Made by a program: the position numbers and the translations under genes. A stretch of DNA of 22,734 nt, taken from Prevotellaceae bacterium UBA6974. Lineage in GTDB: Bacteria > Bacteroidota > Bacteroidia > Bacteroidales > Bacteroidaceae. Location: positions 1-22,734 of the forward strand of contig DJYQ01000026.1 in NCBI GenBank assembly GCA_002450165.1, in the 5' to 3' direction. Position 1 is the first letter of the stretch; every line of letters begins with the position of its first letter. The notes under the pieces were generated by a model. The model saw only the letters and a program-made list of their open reading frames with translations. It searched no databases and was not told where the DNA came from. Below, piece after piece: positions 1 to 7,063 of this stretch.

Positions 1-881
1 ATATCGGGCTCGCTCTCCTTGTCCAGGTTAATAACCTTGGCATAGCAGCCGCCCTCGAAGTTGAACACGCCCTCGTCGTCCCCTCCGTGCTCGTCGTCAC
101 CAATCAGCAGACGTTTCGGATCGGTAGAAAGAGTGGTCTTGCCGGTACCGGACAGGCCGAAGAAGATAGCTGTGTTCTCGCCCTTCATGTCGGTGTTGGC
201 AGAGCAGTGCATGGAAGCGATACCCTGCAGAGGCAGATAGTAGTTCATCATCGAGAACATACCCTTCTTCATCTCACCGCCGTACCATGTGTTGATGATA
301 ACCTGCTCGCGGCTGGTTGTGTTGAATGCAACACAGGTTTCTGAGTTCAGCCCCAGCTCCTTGTAAGCCTCAACCTTTGCCTTTGAGGCATTGTAGATAA
401 CGAAGTTAGGCTCAAAGTCCTCCAGTTCCTCGGCTGTAGGCTGGATAAACATATTCTTGACAAAGTGTGCCTGCCATGCTACCTCGACGATGAAACGTAC
501 ACGCAGACGGGTAGCCTCGTTTGCACCACAGAAGGCGTCAACTACATACAGGTTCTTGTTGCACAGCTCCTTGACGGCGATTTCCTTTACCTTTGCCCAT
601 ACCTCCTCGGACATTGGGTGGTTGTCATTCTTGTACTCGTCAGATGTCCACCATACGGTATTCTCCGAGTTGGCGTCCTTTACGATATACTTGTCCTTGG
701 GCGAACGACCGGTGTAGATGCCTGTCATTACATTGACCGCATTCAATTCGGTGTTCTGTCCTACCTCATAACCCTCGAGGCCGGGCTTTGTCTCCTCGGC
801 GAACAAAACTTCGTACGAAGGATTGTGAGCAATCACTGTAGAGCCAGTGATGCCATACTGTGTCAAATCCAATGTTGCCAT
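1..881 (-). CDS. pckA: Phosphoenolpyruvate carboxykinase (ATP), N-terminal part
   Basis: Converts oxaloacetate and ATP to phosphoenolpyruvate, CO2 and ADP in the cytosol. In anaerobic Bacteroidales the reverse, CO2-fixing direction is usually thought important. The minus-strand reading frame opens at ATG 879-881 (MATLDLTQYGITG...) and runs off the left edge after about 293 codons; the full family length is about 535. Recognisable pieces in order are the YTGRSPKDKY substrate-binding segment, NTWYGGEMKKG, the P-loop FGLSGTGKTTLS (about 130-160 in the window) and the following LIGDDEHG metal-binding segment. All match ATP-type PEPCK, not the GTP type. A TATATTTG -7 box lies about 55 bases upstream. 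The C-terminal half is outside the window, so integrity cannot be judged. Confidence 0.96.
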   Translation of the reverse strand, partial: MATLDLTQYGITGSTVIAHNPSYEVLFAEETKPGLEGYEVGQNTELNAVNVMTGIYTGRSPKDKYIVKDANSENTVWWTSDEYKNDNHPMSEEVWAKVKEIAVKELCNKNLYVVDAFCGANEATRLRVRFIVEVAWQAHFVKNMFIQPTAEELEDFEPNFVIYNASKAKVEAYKELGLNSETCVAFNTTSREQVIINTWYGGEMKKGMFSMMNYYLPLQGIASMHCSANTDMKGENTAIFFGLSGTGKTTLSTDPKRLLIGDDEHGGDDEGVFNFEGGCYAKVINLDKESEPD

Positions 882-935
882 TTTCTGTATAAAAAATTAA
901 AGTTATTAATAATTCTGATTCCAGTTTTGCGAGTG

Positions 936-969
936 CAAATATATATATTTGTACCGAAAAACGGCCAAA
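936..969 (-). promoter_or_regulatory. Bacteroidetes-type promoter for pckA
   Basis: On the minus strand a TATATTTG -7 box (936-943, matching TAnnTTTG) has a TTTG at 966-969, 22 bases upstream. Transcription would start near 930, leaving a leader of about 50 bases. The -7 box is half of a perfect 16-bp palindrome (936-951), so a -7-like box also faces right, but no suitably spaced -33 element supports a rightward promoter. Confidence 0.55.
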
Positions 970-1033
970 TTGTTATACTTTTTTCAGCATTATTGCATTA
1001 TTTGCAATCACAACATTGCAGCATGGCAATACA

Positions 1034-2998
1034 TCATTGCACGGCATTCTTACGCCGCTGCTTTTCCTGGTCTCTCTCCCTGTTCAGGTCACGTGATTTT
1101 TTCTCCTGTTCGGCCTTCTGCTTGACCAGGTCGGCAGGCTTCTGGCTCATGCTCGGGATACTATTTATATCCCACGCCTGCTCCACATCCCATTTGGCAC
1201 GTACCACCATAGGCTTTGGGAAATAATAAACCATCTCCGGCTGACGCCCCGTTGCATAGTCTCCGGTGTCCCAGATGCCATTTCCATTGGCATCGATAAA
1301 ACACCTCATGTAGTACGTCTCAGGCTTCAGGTAGAAGAAATCTGCAGACCCGTCTCTGGCAGTACGCTGCTGGTACATGACCTTGTCATTACTGCCCAGC
1401 AGTTGGACCACTGCACCAGTGTCAGGCGAAATGACGTTGACGAAGAGAGCACCGTACTCGTCCAGGTTCTGAACCGTAAACGTACTCTTCACGTGCTTCG
1501 TTCCAGTTCCCATGACGCTCCTTATAGCCATCGAATCCAGGACGATACAGTATTTTTGCCCCGGTTGCCACTCGGCATACATGGTATATGAACGTGCATT
1601 GTTTCTGGTAGGCAGGAACAGGAAGGGTTCGTCCATCAGGTCCGAATCCTTTACAAGATACAGATGAACCTTGGTCGAATCCACAAACTCTATCGGTTCG
1701 GGCGTTTCGACATACACGTTTCTGTTAGGGTCAAGCGTACCCGTAGGTCTCACCCTTACATCCAGTATTTTGATTTCGTAAGGATTACGTTCAGCCGGCA
1801 ACGGCACCTTGCTTCTGCGTTCCCGCTTGGCACGCTGCTTGTTCCACTGTGCAATATCCTTGTCACGTTCCTCCTTAATCTTTGACCATGATTTGCGCGA
1901 AACAATCGTCAGGGTGTCGGATTTATACTGCAGTTTACCTAACGAATCCGTGTCCAGGAAAGTCGCGACCATCTCAAGTGTATCCGTCCTGTGCGTCAGG
2001 GCAGTATCCGTAACCCAGTATGTAATCGTATCCTTGTGTTCCGATGCCTCGACCTTCAGGCAATTCTCGTCAAAATTAAGTCCCTTGATTACAGGCAGTT
2101 CCTCGCTGGGTGCGGTAAAGTACAGGCGGAACCAGTCAGGCACAGGGCGCTCTTTCTTCAGCAAATGTCTGTCCTGTCCCCCCTCCAGGAAAGCCCTCAA
2201 CACCAGATTGTCAGGGAAATAGTGTATGTACGGCACCACCTTGATACTGTCGTAACGTATGCTGTCATGCCAGCAGGTATCGAAACGCAGGTCATTCTTC
2301 TGCGACGGAATGACCACCGTAGTATCAAAGGCAATCATCTCGGATTTCTGGCTGAAGCGGAAATCGCCGTCCATGTCCTTCAGCGCAAAAGTGCGGTATT
2401 TGCCAGGTGCCACACCCTTTATGCTGAACTGTCCGTTGCCGTTTGTGCGCGAAATACGCAGCAGGGGAGATTTGCGGAAGTTACTGTCGCTGAACGTGCT
2501 GTCCAGGCGGTACAACCCTACCAGAATGCTCTTTACCGGCTCCATGTCCTCGGCTTGAATCACAGTACCTGCCACCTGCATTGTATCAATTGTACTACCC
2601 GTGCTGAAACTGAAGGTGTAGAAGCCCATCGGGTTCCCCTCGTTGTTGTCCTCTATGGCGTCACCAAAGTCAATGGTGTACGTAGTATTAGCCTGCAGCG
2701 AGTCGTACAGGGTCACCTTGACACTTTTGCCATCGGCACGTACATTGGCTGCCTCCAGCTGCGGAGGTGATATGATGACCTTTTCGTTTGCGTTTGTCAG
2801 CTTGACAAATTCGTTGAACAGGATGCTGACCCTTTTCTTGTTGAAATTAACAGTACCGTTGACAGGCGAGCTTTTGACTACATATGGCGGCTCCTCGTCA
2901 TACCGTCCGCCGTCAGGCGCACCTATGTTGGCGCACGATGCAACAGCCAGCAGAACCGTTGCCAGGGCGACAATAATATAATAGGTATGCTTTCTCAT
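1034..2998 (-). CDS. Ig-like (Big_5) domain lipoprotein
   Basis: Predicted envelope lipoprotein of 654 residues; its molecular role is unknown. A hydrophobic signal (YYIIVALATVLLAVASC) ends in a lipobox with Cys22. Residues about 35-130 read as a Big_5/SbsA-like Ig domain (PPYVVKSSPVNGTVNF, IDFGDAIEDNNEGNP). About 145-240 resembles a carboxypeptidase-regulatory-like beta domain (GNGQFSIKGVAPGKYRTFAL). Near 570 there is a second such segment with DANGNGIWDTGDYATGRQPE. The last 40 residues are a highly charged Lys/Arg/Glu/Gln tail. The ATG overlaps the GH3 stop by four bases (ATGA), so it is translationally linked and is the last gene of the acpP operon. Proteins of this architecture are common in Bacteroidetes; the domain call is firm and the function open. 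Confidence 0.88.
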   Translation of the reverse strand: MRKHTYYIIVALATVLLAVASCANIGAPDGGRYDEEPPYVVKSSPVNGTVNFNKKRVSILFNEFVKLTNANEKVIISPPQLEAANVRADGKSVKVTLYDSLQANTTYTIDFGDAIEDNNEGNPMGFYTFSFSTGSTIDTMQVAGTVIQAEDMEPVKSILVGLYRLDSTFSDSNFRKSPLLRISRTNGNGQFSIKGVAPGKYRTFALKDMDGDFRFSQKSEMIAFDTTVVIPSQKNDLRFDTCWHDSIRYDSIKVVPYIHYFPDNLVLRAFLEGGQDRHLLKKERPVPDWFRLYFTAPSEELPVIKGLNFDENCLKVEASEHKDTITYWVTDTALTHRTDTLEMVATFLDTDSLGKLQYKSDTLTIVSRKSWSKIKEERDKDIAQWNKQRAKRERRSKVPLPAERNPYEIKILDVRVRPTGTLDPNRNVYVETPEPIEFVDSTKVHLYLVKDSDLMDEPFLFLPTRNNARSYTMYAEWQPGQKYCIVLDSMAIRSVMGTGTKHVKSTFTVQNLDEYGALFVNVISPDTGAVVQLLGSNDKVMYQQRTARDGSADFFYLKPETYYMRCFIDANGNGIWDTGDYATGRQPEMVYYFPKPMVVRAKWDVEQAWDINSIPSMSQKPADLVKQKAEQEKKSRDLNRERDQEKQRRKNAVQ

Positions 2999-4497
2999 AG
3001 AGCCAGCATTTCGTCAATATAACTGCGGTTGTTGGACAAGCGTGGGACTTTGTGCTGACCGCCCAGTTTGCCCTTCATTGCCAGCCATTCGTGGAACAAT
3101 CCCTTGCGAGCCTCCACCAGTTCCAGCTTCTGCAGGGTAATATCCTTGTATCGCTTAGCCTCGTAATCCGAGTTGATTTCCTGCAGGGTCTTGTCCAGAA
3201 CGTCAGCGAAATGCTGCAGGTTGTCAGGTTTTTTCGTAAATTCCACAAGCCACTGGTGACGGCATTTGCCATTATCGTCCATAAATACCGGAGCCGCAGT
3301 ATATTCCAAGACTTCGGCACCAGTCACCATGCAAGCCTTGGCCAATCCCTTTTCGGCATTATCCACTATTAACTCCTCGCCAAAGGCGTTGATAAAGAAC
3401 TTAGTACGCCCGGTAATTACAAATTTGTAAGGATTTACCGATGTAAAACGCACCGTGTCGCCTATCATGTATCGCCACAGGCCACTGCTGGTCGATATGA
3501 CCATGGCATAGTTCTTGCCCGTTTGCACACCCCACAGCGGCAATACAGTAGGATTCTCCCTGTCCAGTTCGTCCATGGGTATGAACTCGTAGAACACCCC
3601 ATAGTCAATCATCAGGCTCATTGCCACATCACCGGGTTCGTCCTGCAAGCCAAAGAACCCTTCACTCGCATTGTACGTCTCCATATAATGCATCCTGTCC
3701 GAAGGGAACAGTCGCTCGTACTGCTTGCGATAGGGGGTAAAAGCCACGCCTCCGTGGAAGAATACCTCGATGTTGGGCCATATTTCGGTAAAATCTTCCT
3801 TTCCGGTAATCTCCAGAATACGGTTCAGCACAGACAGCATCCACGACGGAACGCCGCTCAGGTTTGATACATTCTCGTTAACTGTCATACGCGCAATCTT
3901 CTCGCGCTTTTCCTCAAAGTCCGCAAGCAAAGCCACACTCTTGCCAGGGACACGCACCATGTTAACCAAGGGGTTAGTGTTCTCTATCAGAATGGCGCTC
4001 AGGTCTCCCACCAGCGAATTCTTCAGGTTATAGTTAGGCGCATGGCTACCTCCCAATATCAAAGCCTTGCCGTCAAATATCCTGCTCCCCGGGTTGTTGC
4101 GCAGATACCATACCACGGCATCCTTGCCGCCAGCATAGTGTGTATCCCTCAACCCGTCCCTGCTGACAGGGATAAACTTGCTCTTGTCATTTGTCGTTCC
4201 GCTGCTCTTGGCATACCATCGTACCGCCCCGGGCCATAGCACATCCTCCTCGCCCTGGCGCATCCGGTCAATGCTGTCCTTCAACTCCTCGTAAGTATTT
4301 ACTGGCGACGAAGCGGCAAAAGCCCCGTAACCCATGTTGTCGGCAAAGCCGTGTGTGCGACCCCATTCAGTATTCTTAGCCTTGGACGTCAGCCTCTGCA
4401 ACACCTGCATCTGCAGGTTCTCTGCCTGAGTCCGGTAATTGTCCAGTTGGCCTAGTCTCGATAAAAATATCGGCCTTATAAGTGGAGTTATCTTCAT
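2995..4497 (-). CDS. GH3-family acyl-adenylating enzyme
   Basis: Member of the GH3 (auxin-responsive promoter) family within the ANL adenylating superfamily, 500 residues. Plant members conjugate acyl acids to amino acids after adenylation; the bacterial substrate is not known. Visible motifs are the phosphate-binding loop SSGTTNDKSKF (about 98-108), ETYNASEGFF (about 273-282), LWRYMIGDTVRF (about 340-350) and VITGRTKFFINAFGEEL. The start MKITPLIRPIF resembles the N-terminus usual for bacterial GH3 proteins, so I keep it even though it lies 122 bases inside rnc. The 3' end overlaps the lipoprotein gene by ATGA. Its position behind acpP-fabF-rnc suggests a lipid or acyl-acid substrate, but that is only context. 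Confidence 0.88.
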   Translation of the reverse strand: MKITPLIRPIFLSRLGQLDNYRTQAENLQMQVLQRLTSKAKNTEWGRTHGFADNMGYGAFAASSPVNTYEELKDSIDRMRQGEEDVLWPGAVRWYAKSSGTTNDKSKFIPVSRDGLRDTHYAGGKDAVVWYLRNNPGSRIFDGKALILGGSHAPNYNLKNSLVGDLSAILIENTNPLVNMVRVPGKSVALLADFEEKREKIARMTVNENVSNLSGVPSWMLSVLNRILEITGKEDFTEIWPNIEVFFHGGVAFTPYRKQYERLFPSDRMHYMETYNASEGFFGLQDEPGDVAMSLMIDYGVFYEFIPMDELDRENPTVLPLWGVQTGKNYAMVISTSSGLWRYMIGDTVRFTSVNPYKFVITGRTKFFINAFGEELIVDNAEKGLAKACMVTGAEVLEYTAAPVFMDDNGKCRHQWLVEFTKKPDNLQHFADVLDKTLQEINSDYEAKRYKDITLQKLELVEARKGLFHEWLAMKGKLGGQHKVPRLSNNRSYIDEMLAL

Positions 4498-5278
4498 TTT
4501 TCTTACCTATATCCAATATACGCTGTCTCAATGCAGCATCCGTCTTTATATTTCTCAGAGCCTGCCCCGAAGCTTTCTGCTGGCTTTCCTTCTTGCTGTA
4601 CCCGCGACCCTTTCCGCACACCTCTCCGGCAATCACGGCACAGGAGACAAAATATGGCGAGCGCGACTTACCCTCGAACCCCTCCTCCTGCAATACAAAT
4701 TCGGTCTGTACACGATGCCTCTGGCACCACTCCAGCAACCTGCTCTTGTAATTATCATCCTTGGCAACCAACTTCTCCAGATCCAGATACCTGCCCATTA
4801 CGCGGTTCTTTACAAACCACATGCAAGCCTCGTACCCACGATCCAGATACACGGCACCTACCACAGCTTCAAATGCATTGCCGCCCATATAGCTGTTATG
4901 GCTCTGATTGGACAGGTCGCTGCACACCAGGTCCAAGAGTCCCATGTCCTTTGCCAGGCGTCCCAGGGTCGAACGCTGTACAACCTTGCTACGGGCTTTT
5001 GTCAGAAAACCCTCGTGACGTTTTCTGAAACGGCGATATACGATATCGCCAACAACAGCATCCAGGACAGCATCTCCCAGATACTCCAGGCGCTCGTTGT
5101 TTTCGCGTACCCTGTGCCCATCCATCTCCTGTACACTCTTGTGCATCAGCGCTTGTCGGTACAGTTTCACGTTGTGCGGATAGAATCCCAGGATTCTGTA
5201 AAAAGAACGATAAAGTTGCCTATCTCTGTAGAAAGGCAACTTCACCGTATCAATAATATTTCCTAAAGTGACGTTCAC
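4376..5278 (-). CDS. rnc: Ribonuclease III with C-terminal tail
   Basis: Double-strand-specific endoribonuclease that processes rRNA precursors and structured mRNAs in the cytosol; 300 residues, longer than the ~226 of E. coli. The signature NERLEYLGDAVLD (61-73) supplies Glu66 and Asp70; the second acidic set is in NAFEAVVGAVYLD (134-146), with Glu137. A double-stranded-RNA-binding domain spans about 174-245 (GYSKKESQQKASGQAL). Residues about 260-300 form a polar tail encoded within the start of the GH3 gene in another frame. The gene starts 3 bases after the fabF stop, in the classic acpP-fabF-rnc order, so co-transcription is likely. The tail may be functional or simply tolerated read-on; Bacteroidales RNase III proteins often have extended ends. 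Confidence 0.95.
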   Translation of the reverse strand: MNVTLGNIIDTVKLPFYRDRQLYRSFYRILGFYPHNVKLYRQALMHKSVQEMDGHRVRENNERLEYLGDAVLDAVVGDIVYRRFRKRHEGFLTKARSKVVQRSTLGRLAKDMGLLDLVCSDLSNQSHNSYMGGNAFEAVVGAVYLDRGYEACMWFVKNRVMGRYLDLEKLVAKDDNYKSRLLEWCQRHRVQTEFVLQEEGFEGKSRSPYFVSCAVIAGEVCGKGRGYSKKESQQKASGQALRNIKTDAALRQRILDIGKKNEDNSTYKADIFIETRPTGQLPDSGREPADAGVAEADVQG

Positions 5279-5281
5279 TTC

Positions 5282-6541
5282 TCAGAATTTCTTGAAAATC
5301 ACACAGGCATTGTGACCGCCAAAGCCGAATGTGTTGCTCAGTGCAGCACGTACCGTACGCTTTTGGGCCTTGTTGAACGTAAAGTTCAGGCTATAGTCAA
5401 TCTCGGGATCCTCGTCCCCGTCCTCGTGGTTTATTGTAGGCGGAACGACATCCTCGGCAACAGCCCTCACGCTTGCCATGGCCTCTATGGCACCTGCGGC
5501 ACCCAGCAGATGGCCTGTCATGGACTTCGTGCTGCTTATATTCAGCTTGTACGCATCATTGCCAAACACCTCCTTGATAGCCAGCACCTCGCTTATGTCA
5601 CCCACATGCGTACTGGTGCCGTGGACGTTGATGTAGTCAATGTCGCCCGTTTCCAATCCGGCATCCTCCAGCGCATTCCTCATAACCAGGATAGCACCTG
5701 CACCCTGCGGGTGGGATGCCGTTATATGATGAGCATCGGCGCTCATGCCGGCACCGGCCATCTCGGCATAGATACGTGCACCGCGGGCCTTTGCATGCTC
5801 CAGTTCCTCCAGAATCAGGCATACACCACCCTCGGCCATCACAAAACCGTCGCGGCTTGCGCTGAACGGACGGCTTGCCTTCTGCGGCTCGTCATTGCGT
5901 GTGCTCAGGGCATGCATGGACGTAAAGCCACCGACACCGGCACAGGTTATCGCAGCCTCGGCACCGCCGCTTACAATCATGTCAGCCTTGCCCAGACGAA
6001 TCAGGTTAAAAGCCTCGGCCAATGCATTTGTGCTGCTTGCGCATGCACTGGATGTGATGAAGTTGGGACCGCGGAAGCCATATTTTATGCTGATGTGTCC
6101 GGCACAGATGTCAGCAATCATCTTGGGCACGAAGAATGGGCTGAATCTGGGCCCTGCCGTCTCGTTCGTCAGGGCGTAGTTGGTTACCTCCTCCTCGTAC
6201 GTTTTCATGCCACCGATACCGACACCCATCACAACGCCCACGCGATTCTTATCTACGGCCTCCAAATCCACGTTGCAGTCCTCCACGGCCATCTGTGCGG
6301 CAGCCAGGGCAAACTGGCAATATGGGTCCAGTTTGCGGGCTTCCTTGCGATCGACAAACTTTGTAACGTCAAAGTCCTTTACCTCGCAGGCAAACTGGGT
6401 CTTGAACTTGCTTGCATCAAAATGAGTTATAGGACCGGCACCGCTAACACCTTTCAGCATGTTCTGCCAAGTTTCCTCTGCCGTATTGCCAAGGGGTGTT
6501 ACAGCACCCATACCTGTTACTACAACTCTTTTAAGCTCCAT
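5282..6541 (-). CDS. fabF: 3-oxoacyl-[acyl-carrier-protein] synthase II
   Basis: Condenses malonyl-ACP with acyl-ACP in type II fatty-acid elongation. The Cys-His-His triad is clear: Cys167 in ITSSACASS, His308 in NVHGTSTHVGD and His344 in KSMTGHLLGAAG, with Lys339 before it. The C-terminus NTFGFGGHNACVIF is typical. With MELKRVVVTGMG as the start the protein has 419 residues; a second ATG two codons earlier (6545-6547) gives 421. I prefer 6541 because the family begins MELKRV. The gene follows acpP by 96 bases that hold a hairpin and T-run, and is followed by rnc after 3 bases. Confidence 0.96.
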   Translation of the reverse strand: MELKRVVVTGMGAVTPLGNTAEETWQNMLKGVSGAGPITHFDASKFKTQFACEVKDFDVTKFVDRKEARKLDPYCQFALAAAQMAVEDCNVDLEAVDKNRVGVVMGVGIGGMKTYEEEVTNYALTNETAGPRFSPFFVPKMIADICAGHISIKYGFRGPNFITSSACASSTNALAEAFNLIRLGKADMIVSGGAEAAITCAGVGGFTSMHALSTRNDEPQKASRPFSASRDGFVMAEGGVCLILEELEHAKARGARIYAEMAGAGMSADAHHITASHPQGAGAILVMRNALEDAGLETGDIDYINVHGTSTHVGDISEVLAIKEVFGNDAYKLNISSTKSMTGHLLGAAGAIEAMASVRAVAEDVVPPTINHEDGDEDPEIDYSLNFTFNKAQKRTVRAALSNTFGFGGHNACVIFKKF

Positions 6542-6557
6542 ATACATAAAAATTAAA

Positions 6558-6614
6558 AGTGGCTTGGTGGTTCATTCGCAAGTGCACACCACCTGTCCAA
6601 ACCGCCAAACCACT
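6558..6614 (-). terminator. Attenuator-like hairpin between acpP and fabF
   Basis: Two 13-base arms (6602-6614 and 6558-6570) pair with one mismatch and one G-U. In the transcript the 3' arm is followed at once by TTTAATTTTTATG, a broken T-run leading straight into the fabF start. The form is that of a leaky intrinsic terminator or processing hairpin. A shorter competing helix (GGTGGT 6566-6571 with ACCACC 6588-6593) lies inside. The effect on expression is inferred. Confidence 0.45.
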
Positions 6615-6637
6615 ATGTAACAGTACTAATTATCTAC

Positions 6638-6871
6638 TTAGTTGTTCTCCTCAATGTAAGCGATAGCATCAGCTACGGTAGAAATCTTCTCGGCCTTATC
6701 ATCGGGAATAGTGATTCCGAAAGTCTTCTCAAACTCCATAATCAGCTCGACGGTGTCCAGAGAATCAGCACCCAGGTCATTGGTGAAGCTTGCTTCAGGT
6801 ACAACATCAGCCTCGTCAACACCCAGCTTATCTACAATAATCTCTTTTACTTTTGCTTCAATTTCAGACAT
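6638..6871 (-). CDS. acpP: Acyl carrier protein
   Basis: Small acidic carrier (77 residues, the usual length) that holds growing acyl chains on a phosphopantetheine arm for fatty-acid and lipid synthesis in the cytosol. The attachment site is Ser37 in GADSLDTVELIMEFE, and the flanking helices (VDKLGVDEADVVPEASFTNDL, FGITIPDDKAEKISTV) match the family throughout. It is first in the operon with fabF and rnc and has its own promoter about 55 bases upstream. A hairpin with a T-run follows the stop and could keep ACP message above that of the downstream genes. Confidence 0.98.
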   Translation of the reverse strand: MSEIEAKVKEIIVDKLGVDEADVVPEASFTNDLGADSLDTVELIMEFEKTFGITIPDDKAEKISTVADAIAYIEENN

Positions 6872-6926
6872 TTTCTTTATACTTTAATTGGTTCTTCTAA
6901 TTCTGTTATTAGTCGCTAATCCGGTG

Positions 6927-6957
6927 CAAAGGAAAGGAAAAAAAGTGACATACGCAA
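6927..6957 (-). promoter_or_regulatory. acpP: Promoter of the acpP operon
   Basis: On the minus strand a TTG (6955-6957) is followed after 20 bases by TTCCTTTG (6927-6934), one mismatch from TAnnTTTG. The expected start near 6920 gives a leader of about 50 bases. The region is shared back to back with the dsbD promoter. Confidence 0.5.
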
Positions 6958-7030
6958 GCAAAAGCACCAAAATAATTAGAATTATTGCGCATTTGCCATA
7001 CATTTTGTGCAATTTAACAGTAAAAAGGAT

Positions 7031-7038
7031 TACCTTTG
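7031..7038 (+). promoter_or_regulatory. -7 box upstream of dsbD
   Basis: TACCTTTG matches TAnnTTTG exactly and lies 25 bases before the ATG at 7064. A TTTTG about 23 bases upstream is a loosely spaced -33 candidate. The box argues against an upstream GTG start near 7007, which would put the promoter inside the gene. Confidence 0.5.
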
Positions 7039-7063
7039 TGTCCAGGACATTACAAATTACACT

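Noticed and set aside
992..1008. ATTGCA/TGCAAT inverted repeat downstream of the lipoprotein gene as a terminator
   Set aside because: Short stem and no T-run in the minus direction; A-rich sequence follows instead.
465..1226. A 253-codon plus-strand frame over pckA and the lipoprotein end
   Set aside because: It spans two well-supported minus-strand genes and their promoter and has no family resemblance.
4439..5266. A 275-codon plus-strand frame opposite rnc
   Set aside because: Antisense shadow of RNase III, whose catalytic and RNA-binding motifs are clear.
7007..7063. Upstream start for the DsbD-like gene
   Set aside because: It would add 19 residues before a normal signal peptide and place the -7 box inside the coding region.
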